This document shows positions 21,773 to 30,920 of a DNA stretch of 64,000 bases, in pieces. The stretch's first letter is position 1; every line of letters begins with the position of its first letter. The stretch covers positions 53,219,131 to 53,283,130 of the forward strand of contig CM055268.1 of the NCBI GenBank assembly GCA_029237695.1. The letters are read 5' to 3'. The position numbers and the translations under genes are program-made. Origin of the DNA: Conchocele bisecta. Its lineage: Eukaryota > Mollusca > Bivalvia > Lucinida > Thyasiridae. The notes below the pieces were generated by a model. The model had not been told where the DNA came from. It saw only the letters and a list, made by a program, of their open reading frames with translations, and searched no databases.

Positions 21773-23585
21773 ATGGCCAGCTTCGCTGGATTTGACTGTA
21801 TGAACTACCTGCGGCATGGCTCATTATACCTGGAACAAATCAAGGTGCTGGAGTTCACACATCCTGAGCTATACTGGCGCTTCTCTATGTGCATGTGGGT
21901 TATTAGGCATCGTCCAGGATATTTTGTGCTGTCGGTCCATTCAACGAATGTCGAAGGGTCACGGTGGTCACTATGCTGAAGGAGCCACACGCAATGACAG
22001 TGCTGTGGCGGAATTCGAGCTCTTGTTCCATGATAGCTAGTATAACACCAGCTTGCTGAACCTTCTCACCAGCAACCAGCCCTTGAAGCACACCGAATGT
22101 CATCTACAGCATGCTCTGAGCACCACTCGCCCAGTCATCCAGAACGTGGCGATGCTGTTGGATTTTGTGCTAGAGTGGAAAAATTCATACTCGCTTATGT
22201 GCAGTGTAGCTGTACCACTTCACAATCACAAAGCTGGCTGTCGACCGAGGTGTCTGCACGCCTGCGCAAGTGAAGCTTGGTGAGCATGTATACCGATCAT
22301 ACAGGCGGGAGAGGTTAGTCGATAAGACAAAGAAAATTAGTTCAACCATAGCGAAATGTAAGCTGCCCATATTTACCGGCCACCACATAAGACACCAGCA
22401 ACCGTTCAGAAGGAGAAGACAGACATCTCATCAAAGGACGTGGCAGAGGCGCAGAGGAACATGGACATCGCTATGGAGCCGTGTACGGAAGTCAGGCAGA
22501 TACTCGTGTTTTCAGTGTCTTCCCCCTTCGAAGGCGACCTTCCAGCTCACGTCAACAAATCAAATGTTATTGTCGAGATTGAGCCAGAACTGGACCAAAT
22601 GGAATCAAACATTATCGCAATTGGATACTTTCGGTGATGTTATCAACGCCATCATCGCCATAGCAACACGTCTCTGCCCTGAGTCAAAGTTCTTAACAGG
22701 CATCGACATCATTGACATGAACAAAGATACACCCCATCCCTTAGCAGCTTGACAAAGTATGGGCGTCTGAGGGGAAGAAGCGGAATATTCAATTGCTGTT
22801 TCGAGATATAGTGTGTAATTTATCTCATGACAATGCTACCACCATCGTGAGCTCTGATGGTGATGTCCTTCCTGCCAAAACGGCTGATGGAGAAACAATT
22901 CCAGACCTTTTGAACTGGATTGAAGAGGCGGATACCATGCATAGTAGTGGTACATGTGGCTTGTGCTGTTAGTGTGAAACAGTACAAGTGAATTGTCATA
23001 GTGTCTAACGAAACAGGCACGTTTCCATTACTACTACACTATACTCCATACCTCCAAGCAATGAGGTTGAACGAGATATGGCAGCAATTTGGCACTGGTG
23101 AGAATTTCGATCAGCTCAGGGTAGAAAGCTATATCAGTGTCAGTGCTGGTATTGATGCTCTTCCTCCTACAATCAGTGTGTTGGGAGGTCACACGATAAT
23201 TATTTCTGGTGCACATAATATGCCACCTGCATACGACTATGGTGTACGCACGGGGTCAAAACCTGTAAATGTATAGGTCCACCTGCATAGTTTACAGGTG
23301 GACCTGTACAATTTTATAGGTGCACCTATAATATTTGTTTTGACCCCGTTCATACACCATATACGATAGCGGACGAATGCGATGCAATATTTGAACCATT
23401 ATAACACGGATGGAAAGAGCACGTTGGTACATTGCTACCATCTAAATGTCTGAAGCCATTGCCACCATATATGCTTTCAATATGCAAATGTGCATGCAAG
23501 CGTGTCACCGACTGTGTGTGTGCTGTTCTGCTGGTAGTATGTTCGTCACATTCTGTCACAGACCAACAGATAACTGGCAAACAAA
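21773..23585 (+). pseudogene. Decayed gene of an unnamed multi-copy family
   Basis: Successive frames give one plausible protein: ASFAGFDCMNYLRHGSLYLE (21776), GGHYAEGATRNDSAVAEFEL (21960), LTSNQPLKHTECHLQHALST (22063), VYRSYRRERLVDKTKKIS (22290), EGDLPAHVNKSN (22530), LSQLDTFGDVINAIIAIA (22612), PDLLNWIEEAD (22893), SNETGTFPLLLHYTPYLQAM (23003), DQLRVESYISVSAGIDALPP (23110) and a Cys-rich tail CSAGSMFVTFCHR (23525). At least five frame changes, several stops and an internal deletion after QQFGTGE (23100) show it is dead. I recall similar proteins as unnamed, highly repeated entries in bivalve and coral annotations. SNETGTF resembles an acidic PIN/FEN1-like SNDTD motif with the acidic positions changed; this is inference. 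Confidence 0.6.
23238..23362. mobile_element. Foldback inserted in the decayed gene
   Basis: TATGGTGTACGCACGGGGTC and GACCCCGTTCATACACCATA are inverted ends around CAAAACCTGTAAATG, GGTCCACCTGCATAG and TTACAGGTGGACCTG. It separates the DALPP-type part from the LLPSKCLKPLPP-type part of the decayed gene. Confidence 0.75.
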
Positions 23586-24275
23586 TCACGGGAAGACTAA
23601 TTTAAATTTACACATGATATGGTTAAAAGTTAAGGGAAAGTTTCATTTGATTTGGTATCATTTGATTATCCTCGGACAGTTATAAGTACGTGAAGTACAC
23701 GGTTTAGTAATCGACTTATAAATACGTTTTTCTATGGTGATTGCTCACATGGGGGAGCTGGGTAATAGCTATGAAGTGACCTATTGTATATAATTGTACG
23801 TCACCCATAGACCTGTTCTTGTATCAATGGTTGTGACTGTGCTTATAAGATATATTAGGTATACATGCAATGTGTATTTTACACGAATGCGAATCATGTA
23901 ATGGAAATGTTTAGGTAAGGCGGACCTACCGGATATGTACGAGTCATTGAGCATTCCTTGTAGTATACGAGATGTGAGCATTGGCATATATATGTATTAT
24001 TGTATTGTGTCTTATCTCATAATACATACGCCAGTACCATAAACAATTGTTGCATTCGGCCTGATGTTATACATGATATACATGGACATGTATACCATAG
24101 ACAGTGGTATTGTATATGGATGTTAATGTGTTTATCTGAATGTGAAGTATGCAATAAGAATATATGAATTATGGCGGACATGCTGTATATTATATTTGTT
24201 TGATGCGCATGGTTCATTAATGCGATAGACGCTGAGCTATGGATACCATCGGCCACTTCCAAGACAAACATATGT

Positions 24276-24540
24276 ACAGTGGGGTCAGCGTGTAAGTGCA
24301 CACACGAACGAACACGACAGGTTGGTTCGCTACCCACCCAAAGTGTATGTTGTTACCACTCAGTTGAACCGTCTCGCCAAGACGGTTCAACTGAATGGTA
24401 ACAACATACACTGTTGATGCGAAATGAGAAAAAATGCAGAAAAATATTTACATTTTTTTTTATGCATGAAATACAGTGGGGTCAGCGTTCCAACCTGTCG
24501 TGTTCGTTCGTGTGTGCACTTACACGCTGACCCCACTGTA
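24276..24540. mobile_element. Family A element split by family B foldback
   Basis: A left arm at 24276-24326 (ACAGTGGGGTCAGCGTGTAA to GACAGGTTGG), then unrelated sequence with a B foldback at 24342-24411 (GTATGTTGTTACCACTCAGT mirrored), then a second A start (24473) fused to a right arm ending 24540. Either two A copies recombined or one was hit by an insertion that duplicated its end. Confidence 0.75.
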
Positions 24541-24865
24541 GTCATACATACACATGTATTCCACATGTAGTTGTCTTTATCTGATCGTTAAATGTGTATT
24601 CATACCTACGTGGTTTAATTTGTTATTTTCAACACTCTATATAGAACGCAATATTAGAAATAGTTGCACAGGTTATAACAGTTGAGTATCACACACGTTT
24701 CTATTGCTGAAGACGTCCCCGGTTACCATTAGAGTCGTTAGTGTAAACTGTCAGCGACATGCACATTTCTTGTTATAGAATAATTTAATGTTTGAAAAAG
24801 TATAACCACTTATGATTAAGAAATGCATTATGTGACACATATGTTTGTGTGAATCTTCGTCTAAG

Positions 24866-25233
24866 CGTTTGAAAAAAACATCATATGCTGAAGTCACATG
24901 TATTTATGGGTGGGTGGGGTAATTTCCGTCGGAATAATAGACAAAGGAAGGTCAAGACGATGCCAAATAATTAAAATGATATCAGAAATCAATTCCCCAC
25001 ATCCCATTTAGTCAAAATAGAGTTATTACATGTGAATATACTCTCAAAAATAAAGAAAAATATATTTTCACAATGGCTGAAGGCGGCCACATTGGATTTG
25101 GCAATGTCTCCATTCGTCCCGGGATGGCGAGCAAGCACCTCGGTGATTTTTCATGGCTAGGCACCGATTGACTTAGTTCAAGTGAGAAACTGCGGTAACA
25201 CCGATTTGCAAGCGGGTCTACATGCCAGGTACT
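24866..25233 (-). repeat. Right terminal inverted repeat
   Basis: Partner of 21348-21694. It contains an extra segment (GCTGAAGGCGGCCACATTGG) absent from the left copy, so the two ends have diverged for some time. Confidence 0.72.
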
Positions 25234-25492
25234 GGACTAAAAAGGTAGTTCGTGTTTTATAACCTACACGCCACCTGGCGCGTGCCGTGACGGCGCGTGG
25301 GAAGCTGCCAGCTGTCTCCTCCTCCCACTATGCCCGGCTGTTGTAACTATGTGTCACGTGGGCCTGCTTCTCATTAGTTACGGAAAGTAACCATTTACAA
25401 CTCCCGTACCGTCGGTAGCATGCTGCGGACAGCACTTTGTAGAGTTTCTACTCTCAACTAGGTTCTCATAACTGCCACAGTATCAAGGTGTG
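25234..25492. other. GC-richer unassigned patch
   Basis: 25260-25340 contains CACCTGGCGCGTGCCGTGAC and a CACGTG at 25358. CpG-rich relative to neighbours; no coding frame or repeat recognised. Confidence 0.35.
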
Positions 25493-25894
25493 TGATCACG
25501 TGGAACTAACAACAACAACAACAAGTACTGACATTTCCTGAACCCATCTGATTCAAACTACGTATTCTTTTATAGTGTCCTTATTACGTAACGGGTTTTG
25601 ATGAAATATGGCGCATCGAACGCGTCTTGTTAAGATGCATTTGGTGGTCTCTGTATTTTCGCCCAAAACGTCTGTTGTTTTTGGCGAAGAATCAATTTCC
25701 GTGTCACCGACACGGAAATCGATTCTTCGCAAAAACGACATAAGTCTGGACCACCAAATGCAGCTCATGAAGACGCGTTTGCTGCGCCATATTTCATCAC
25801 AATCCGTTGCATATTAAGGAAAATATCAAATAATACTTACTTTGGAGTGGGCGACGTTGTTGTTGTTGTTGTAACCACGTGATCATGCACCTTG
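25493..25894. mobile_element. Family E foldback
   Basis: CAAGGTGTGTGATCACGTGG to CCACGTGATCATGCACCTTG with centre GTGTCACCGACAC. Flanking AGTAT/AATAT is a one-mismatch 5-bp duplication. Confidence 0.85.
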
Positions 25895-25984
25895 AATATG
25901 GCACCCGTCCCGCCATGACAGAAGTGGGCATATTACAATTCTGGCCAGTGTAACTCCAATATGGGTTCAATTTTATACAATACG

Positions 25985-26090
25985 CGCCTCATCGGAGGAG
26001 TGCGCTGTGTCCTTGAGCAAGACACTTTATCCACACTGCTTCAGTCCACCCAGCTGTAAATGGGTACCGGCTAAATACCGGGAACATCGC
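25985..26090 (+). mobile_element. SINE fragment (central domain only)
   Basis: GCGCTGTGTCCTTGAGCAAG, ACACTTTATCCACACTGC, CACCCAGCTGTAAATGGGTA match the middle of the SINE at 12763-13057; the tRNA-like head and the tail are missing. Confidence 0.75.
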
Positions 26091-26107
26091 TTGTATTTGA
26101 TTGTATG

Positions 26108-26450
26108 TACATGTACAAACGGACGGATTTTGATGATATGTAGCGCACCAAATACGATGGCATATGTGTTTTATGGGTACAATAGCTTATAACTTTCACA
26201 AAGAATCGAGTACCGTTTATTTCTTACATTCACGTGCTCTAGTTTTTATTTTCATTTACTTCGTCAAAACGACAGAATAATGATATTATAGACGCCTATA
26301 CAATAAAGGGCAACGTGTACCGCATTTGCTGCGGTATATTTCATAAATATATGTCATTCCATTAGAAAGATAGTAAAGGAAATCTACTGTAAACACAATC
26401 TAAAAAAATATGACGTCACACCGTTCGGAAACACGTGATCCCACACCTTG
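26108..26450. mobile_element. Family F foldback, left tip truncated
   Basis: ACGGACGGATTTTGATGATA to CGTGATCCCACACCTTG, with TGACGTCA at 26411-26418 and GCGGTATATTTCATAAATAT as in the 6115 copy (opposite orientation). Confidence 0.7.
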
Positions 26451-26466
26451 ATGTACTTATAAATAA

Positions 26467-26871
26467 CAGGCGCGGATCCAGGATTTCGGGTTGGGGGGGG
26501 GGTGGGGCGTAACATTTTGCAATACTTGACTATATAATATAGTGAAGTATTGCAAAATAGTCGAGATAGCGCTAGGGGGTCCGGGGCATTCCCACCCGGA
26601 AAATTTTGTAAATCTACATTCGCATTTCCTGCGTTCTGGCGCATTTTTAAGCAAACATATTGACACTGTCACAGTATGTTTAGACATGATTTTTGATTGA
26701 AAACGTTTAAATTTTGAAACAATAAGAAAACGACCGAAAAATGCATGGAATACATGGCACTTGGCATGAAACGTGCCTTGTAACTTGTACAAAATCTTTA
26801 CTCGGCGAATTTTAAGGGGGGGGGGGGGGGGCCGCCGGGTCCGCCCCCCCCCCACCCTGAATCCGCCCATG
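26467..26871. mobile_element. Family J element, TSD AATAA
   Basis: CAGGCGCGGATCCAGGATTT to CCCTGAATCCGCCCATG. AATAA is duplicated at 26462-26466 and 26872-26876. Subterminal G runs, the ATAATATAGTGAAGTATTGC inverted pair and GCATGGAATACATGGCACTT as in the 12015 copy, opposite orientation. Confidence 0.88.
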
Positions 26872-26958
26872 AATAAAATATGATCTTATCAGTTAAGGGA
26901 AAACACTATGAAAAGGGCCTAAAGAACTGAAAAGTTTACACAAGCAAATGCGTATATC

Positions 26959-27264
26959 AGTAGCCTATTTCAGCAACATTGCAAAGTGTACTTATCTAGC
27001 AAGGTATACTTGAGGGAGATATGTTCAATTTAAGGATAATTTTATTAATTTGTATTATACTGAATTTATTACATTATCACAGCCATGTTGGCTGTGATAA
27101 TGTAATAAAATCAGTATAATAATTCTGCATCATTTTAATCATCAATTATATTCAGTCGTTAGTTCTATATGAAATAGTGCATTTCGGGAAAAATAAATGA
27201 TTACTCCCTCAAAGTATACTTTGCTAGATAAGTATAATTTGCATTGTTGGTGAAATAGGCTACA
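26959..27264. mobile_element. Family I MITE, TSD CAG
   Basis: TAGCCTATTTCAGCAACATT to TTGTTGGTGAAATAGGCTA. CAG flanks both ends. Central stem TTATCACAGCCATGTTGGCT. Confidence 0.85.
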
Positions 27265-28377
27265 GGAAGTTTGATTGTTCGAGGCTGAAATGTGATCAGT
27301 TTCGGCCAATCAAACTGCATGATTTGTTTTCCTAAACTATTTTGATATATCTACATCAACATCTTGATCAGGTGTTCGAATACGCAGTCTGATCCGAGGC
27401 TGCATTGTTCACAAAAATCCATTATTCACAGCGTGAGTCACATATGAAGGGGCCAACGGAATAAGGAGGCTAACATGAGGGAGTTAGCTCCCTTCTACCC
27501 CTTTAGTTATTCACATGAGGGTTCGCATCAATCCATAAAACGTATACAACTGCTGTTTCATTTTAACATTTATTACACAAGGCGACAAACAATGCATTCA
27601 ATGGTATTCAGGCATGTGTACACATATACAATACATCATAGTTTCATATATTGTTGCAATATTATATCTAAATCACAAAGTCGTGAATATATCAAATAAA
27701 TACACCACTCAGATACAATCTAATGTATTCACGCCCACTGGATTTGATGTCTCGATCTAAACATGATCTACATACAGTTGGGTGACTTTATAAATGCACG
27801 CATAAATGATATAGACTATAAACTCACGCCATTACGACCACTGTAGGCTAAGATAAGCCTGCGCAACCTCGCAGTCAGACCATGGTATACGCCTTTCGCC
27901 ATTTGTTTTCAAATAACTATTATGTTTATCAGGTAACGTTCTACGCCATAGATGACAGGCAAACAAACATAGCATGGTTCTCACTGAAAACAGACGGACT
28001 CGTTTATGTTGCGTCATTACATTGTCGTCATTTTGGGTAACGTCTAACACGAACTTTCTGTCCGTAACGCAGGGCGACTTACGCAAGTTGTGTTGCGTTA
28101 CAGACAAAAAATTCGGGTTCGGTAACGTCATGTTACGCTATTCAAATAATGGAACGTCGTTTAGATTCCGTTGCGACACGGATATGCACATCTAGTAGTG
28201 ACGTACATTATCTCGTGCTTCCGTTCCCACGGTCACGTGGGCCATCACTATAATTATTCCATAGCCACTTGTGGTTTTAGACATCGATACTACAATGAAT
28301 ACATTTTACATCACTGAAAATACTAACACTGTATGCTATACTATTCTGATCAGTGAATAAACAATGAAAAATACAAT
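27265..28377. other. Mostly unassigned; small foldbacks
   Basis: 27440-27520 has the AGGAGGCTAACATGAGGGAG / AGTTAGCTCCCTTC hairpin. 28047-28117 is an imperfect foldback (AACACGAACTTTCTGTCCGT with its mirror in ACAGACAAAAAATTCGGGTT) with many CGTAACG motifs. Frames on both strands cross it and are explained by it. Confidence 0.4.
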
Positions 28378-28584
28378 ACAGTGAAACCTCTCTAAACCGG
28401 ACACCCTGGGAGGTCCCCATGGTGTCCGGTTTAGAGGTGTTGCACTGTAAATCAGGCATATGAACATTCTGCAACTTTTGCAATCATGAACATGCATTAT
28501 TATCTGAGATGGGTTACAAAGAAACCTCTCAAAATGAGATCACATATATATTGTTGGTGTCCGGTTTAGAGAGGTCCCACTGTA
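28378..28584. mobile_element. Family D MITE
   Basis: ACAGTGAAACCTCTCTAAAC to TTTAGAGAGGTCCCACTGTA, internal GGACACCCTGGGAGGTCCCC. TA flanks. Confidence 0.87.
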
Positions 28585-28591
28585 CTTAGAG

Positions 28592-28959
28592 CAGGGCTCC
28601 AGATAAGGAATTAGTAATCGAGTATTGTCACTCCATCATTTATGAAACGATTGGGTACTTCAACATTTTAAATGGGTAAAATAAAATCACACTACTGTTT
28701 ACACATCAGCAGACCACAATTATTGAATATTTTGCTTCTAAATGAAAACATATCTTGGCATTTCATTAGAATTGTCTCCAAGGTGTGTTTTCGTGGAACA
28801 TTAAGAAAAAATATGCTATCTTTGTGGTCAGTTTATTGTTTTCTGTAGCATGATAAAGATACCTCATTGCTTTTAGATACTCACTACTTCTGATTTCAAT
28901 TGGGTTTTTGACAATTTTCATTGGGTATTTAAGCAAATACGCACCTTATCTGGAGCTCT
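28592..28959. mobile_element. GCTCCAGATAAGG foldback-ended element
   Basis: Starts GGGCTCCAGATAAGGAATTA and ends CGCACCTTATCTGGAGCTC. The same end (GCTCCAGATAAGGTGCGTAT) occurs at 9119. Interior AT-rich with no frame. Its right end is the target of the SINE at 28960. Confidence 0.55.
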
Positions 28960-29173
28960 AGTCAGCCGCAATAGCTCAGTGGTAGAGCATCGGACTACGG
29001 ATCGAAAGGTCCTGAGTTCAAATCCCGACACTGGACGATTTGGCGTGTCCTTGGGCAAGACACCTTCGTGATAGCCTAGTCCTATCAGATGGGGACTTAA
29101 ACAGTCGGTCCCGACATGCAAGGTCACCGAACCAGTGCCGTCGTTAAATCAAAGCATTTACATTTACATTACA
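28960..29173 (+). mobile_element. tRNA-derived SINE with 14-bp TSD
   Basis: Head: AATAGCTCAGTGGTAGAGCA (A box) and GAGTTCAAATCCC (B box), with CTACGGATCG anticodon-like region. Body: GTGTCCTTGGGCAAGACACC and GGTCACCGAACCAGTGCCGT. Tail: CATTTACATTTACATTACA. TTATCTGGAGCTCT is duplicated at 28946-28959 and 29174-29187, so both ends of the insertion are defined. Pol III boxes look intact. Confidence 0.9.
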
Positions 29174-29228
29174 TTATCTGGAGCTCTGATTTAGAGAACG
29201 ATTCCTCCGCCTGTACGAGGAATTTACT

Positions 29229-29685
29229 ATAGGAATGAATGGCCTTTTTGTGGAATGTATCGGGGTATAAACTTGGAAAAGTCGCGGGAATACTGGACGA
29301 AGGCCGGAAGACCTCGTCCAGTATTCCCGCGACTTTTCCAAGTTTATATTCCCGATAAATAGGCCTTCGTCCAGTATTCCCGAGACTTTTCCAAGTTTAT
29401 ACCGAAGGCCTCGTCCAGTATTCCCGCGACTTTTCCAAGTTTATATCCCCGATAAATTCCACAAAAAGGCCATTCATTCCTTATAATTCCAGCATTTTAA
29501 ATAAATTCATCAAGAAAAAGTGTTTATTTTCCGTTTTCTTAATAATTATTTTAACTGCGCTTGACGGTTACGGAAAGTAGTTTGGCGTGGGAGTTTACTG
29601 GGATATAATTTTGGACAGAGACTTGCTATGGACCAATCAAATGTTAGGGAATTGTGTAAATATGTTTGTGCTGGAATTATCTTAC
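29229..29685. repeat. Family N dispersed repeat, copy 2
   Basis: Same order as 16317-16690 but the foldback loop is expanded by three copies of CCTCGTCCAGTATTCCCG and TTTTCCAAGTTTATA segments (29295-29450). Downstream part (GACGGTTACGGAAAGTAG, GGACCAATCAAATGTTAGGG) is co-linear. Confidence 0.72.
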
Positions 29686-30360
29686 CATGCTCTACGTTAT
29701 TTATTCCACACCCATATCCGTTCTATGGGTGGTTCATGAACATGGTCTAGACTGATCAACGTCTCAATAAGTACCATAATCAGTTATTTGTTTACATTCT
29801 ATTTAGTGGAGAATGACCAAAGCATTTTGCTAATACACACTTTATTAGATAAGTTTATGATAATAGTTTGTGTCATATTGTAGAATTTTCTCTCAATAAC
29901 AATATAGCGAAGTATGAACATCCACACCCTGCAGGTGTTTTTATATAAATGTTAGTGCGCTAAGTGTAAATGTATATTACGAACATGTTTACTGTGTTGC
30001 GTGGTGTAGCGGTAAAGTGCAACCTTTGGCATATAAAGCGGAAAACGGGAAGCTATATATATGTACGTATGTCCGAGACTGTATCTAGTCCGTCTCCATG
30101 TACAGCTAGCCACGTGTACATCAAATTGGGCGATCTGTTTTTTCGGGTACTCTTGCTTCTTCCAGTGCAAATATAACCCGACACCATTGCTTGTGGGTCT
30201 ACCGGGTATGGAAGGCGTTCGAGCCAATTCCCACCCTTAAATATAAGCCGAATCGAAGCTTGTGGGTCCGTCCCGGGGATCGGTATGAAAGCTTCGCTAG
30301 CACACCTGAAATATGGATCAAACGTCAAACATTAGTTCCCAGACATTTAGTTGTTGAAAG
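29686..30360. other. Unassigned with SINE 3' fragments
   Basis: 30185-30262 has GTATGGAAGGCGTTCGAGCC, AATTCCCACCCTTAAATATA, a SINE-like 3' end also found at 11960 and 41171. A weak tRNA-like GTGTAGCGGTAAAGTGC at 30004 lacks a convincing B box. Confidence 0.4.
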
Positions 30361-30629
30361 ATATATGAGACACGCCAAGAGATTTTGTACATACAAACAT
30401 GTGCGTTATTTCATGAAATATATTTACAAAATTTACGAGTTTCCGTAAATGACGTCGAAAGTTGACGAAATTTTCATATATATAGCAAATGCGGATTTGA
30501 ATCCCGCATTCGCTGTGATAATTTCGTCATCTTTCGACGTCATTTACAAAACATATCACAGTTTATGTGAATATATTTCATGAAATATCGCACATGTTCT
30601 TAGGTACAAAATCGCATGGCGTGTCTCAG
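30361..30629. mobile_element. Family L foldback
   Basis: GAGACACGCCAAGAGATTTT to ATCGCATGGCGTGTCTC, with TTTCATGAAATATATTTACA and CGTAAATGACGTCGAAAGTT mirrored. About 270 bp. Confidence 0.82.
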
Positions 30630-30825
30630 GCGTGTCAGAGGCAGTCCGATGACAAAATGCACATTGTGTCAATGGCGAACAGTGTATGCCCATATGAGAC
30701 TGTGCCGAGTCAGATCTGGGCATGCCCAGTTAGTTATTCAATTGTACATGTTCAATCTATCTACCGAATATAATTGCATTCTGATGGGTCTGTTGAAGAA
30801 GACGTAATACGGAGGATATAATAAT

Positions 30826-30915
30826 TGAGACCATGTGATTTTGTACATTCGGAAAAAAATTCTGTAAATGGCGTCAAAAGTTCACACAATTTTCAGAGTA
30901 CATGCATATGTTTAT
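30826..30915. mobile_element. Family L left-half fragment
   Basis: GAGACCATGTGATTTTGTAC, TGTAAATGGCGTCAAAAG and CAGAGTACATGCATATG match the left arm of the 42040 copy. The right arm is missing; the satellite begins there. Confidence 0.65.
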
Positions 30916-30920
30916 GTTAT

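Larger units (their letters stand above)
21348..25233. mobile_element. 3.9-kb element with about 350-bp inverted ends
   Basis: AGTACCTGGCATGTAGAC at 21348 and its reverse complement ending at 25233 open two diverged inverted repeats (about 21348-21694 and 24866-25233). Both share TCTCACTTGAACTAAGTCAA, CGGGACGAATGGAGA, TGAGAGTATATTCACATGTA and CCCCACCCACCCA. Between them lies a decayed protein gene (21773-23585) and later foldback insertions. Layout is that of a DNA transposon with long TIRs, or two foldback MITEs bracketing a gene fragment. No transposase motif (DDE/D) is visible. No target duplication could be established. Confidence 0.68.

Noticed and set aside
22270..22752. Intact 160-codon gene
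   Set aside because: It is one register of the decayed gene at 21773-23585; it leaves the family reading after about 30 codons and rejoins only near its end.
27832..28195. 99- and 73-codon overlapping frames on both strands
   Set aside because: An imperfect foldback with CGTAACG motifs underlies both; mirrored translations result.
28967..29038. Functional tRNA gene
   Set aside because: A and B boxes are good, but the sequence continues into SINE body and tail and is flanked by a 14-bp duplication; acceptor stem pairing is poor.
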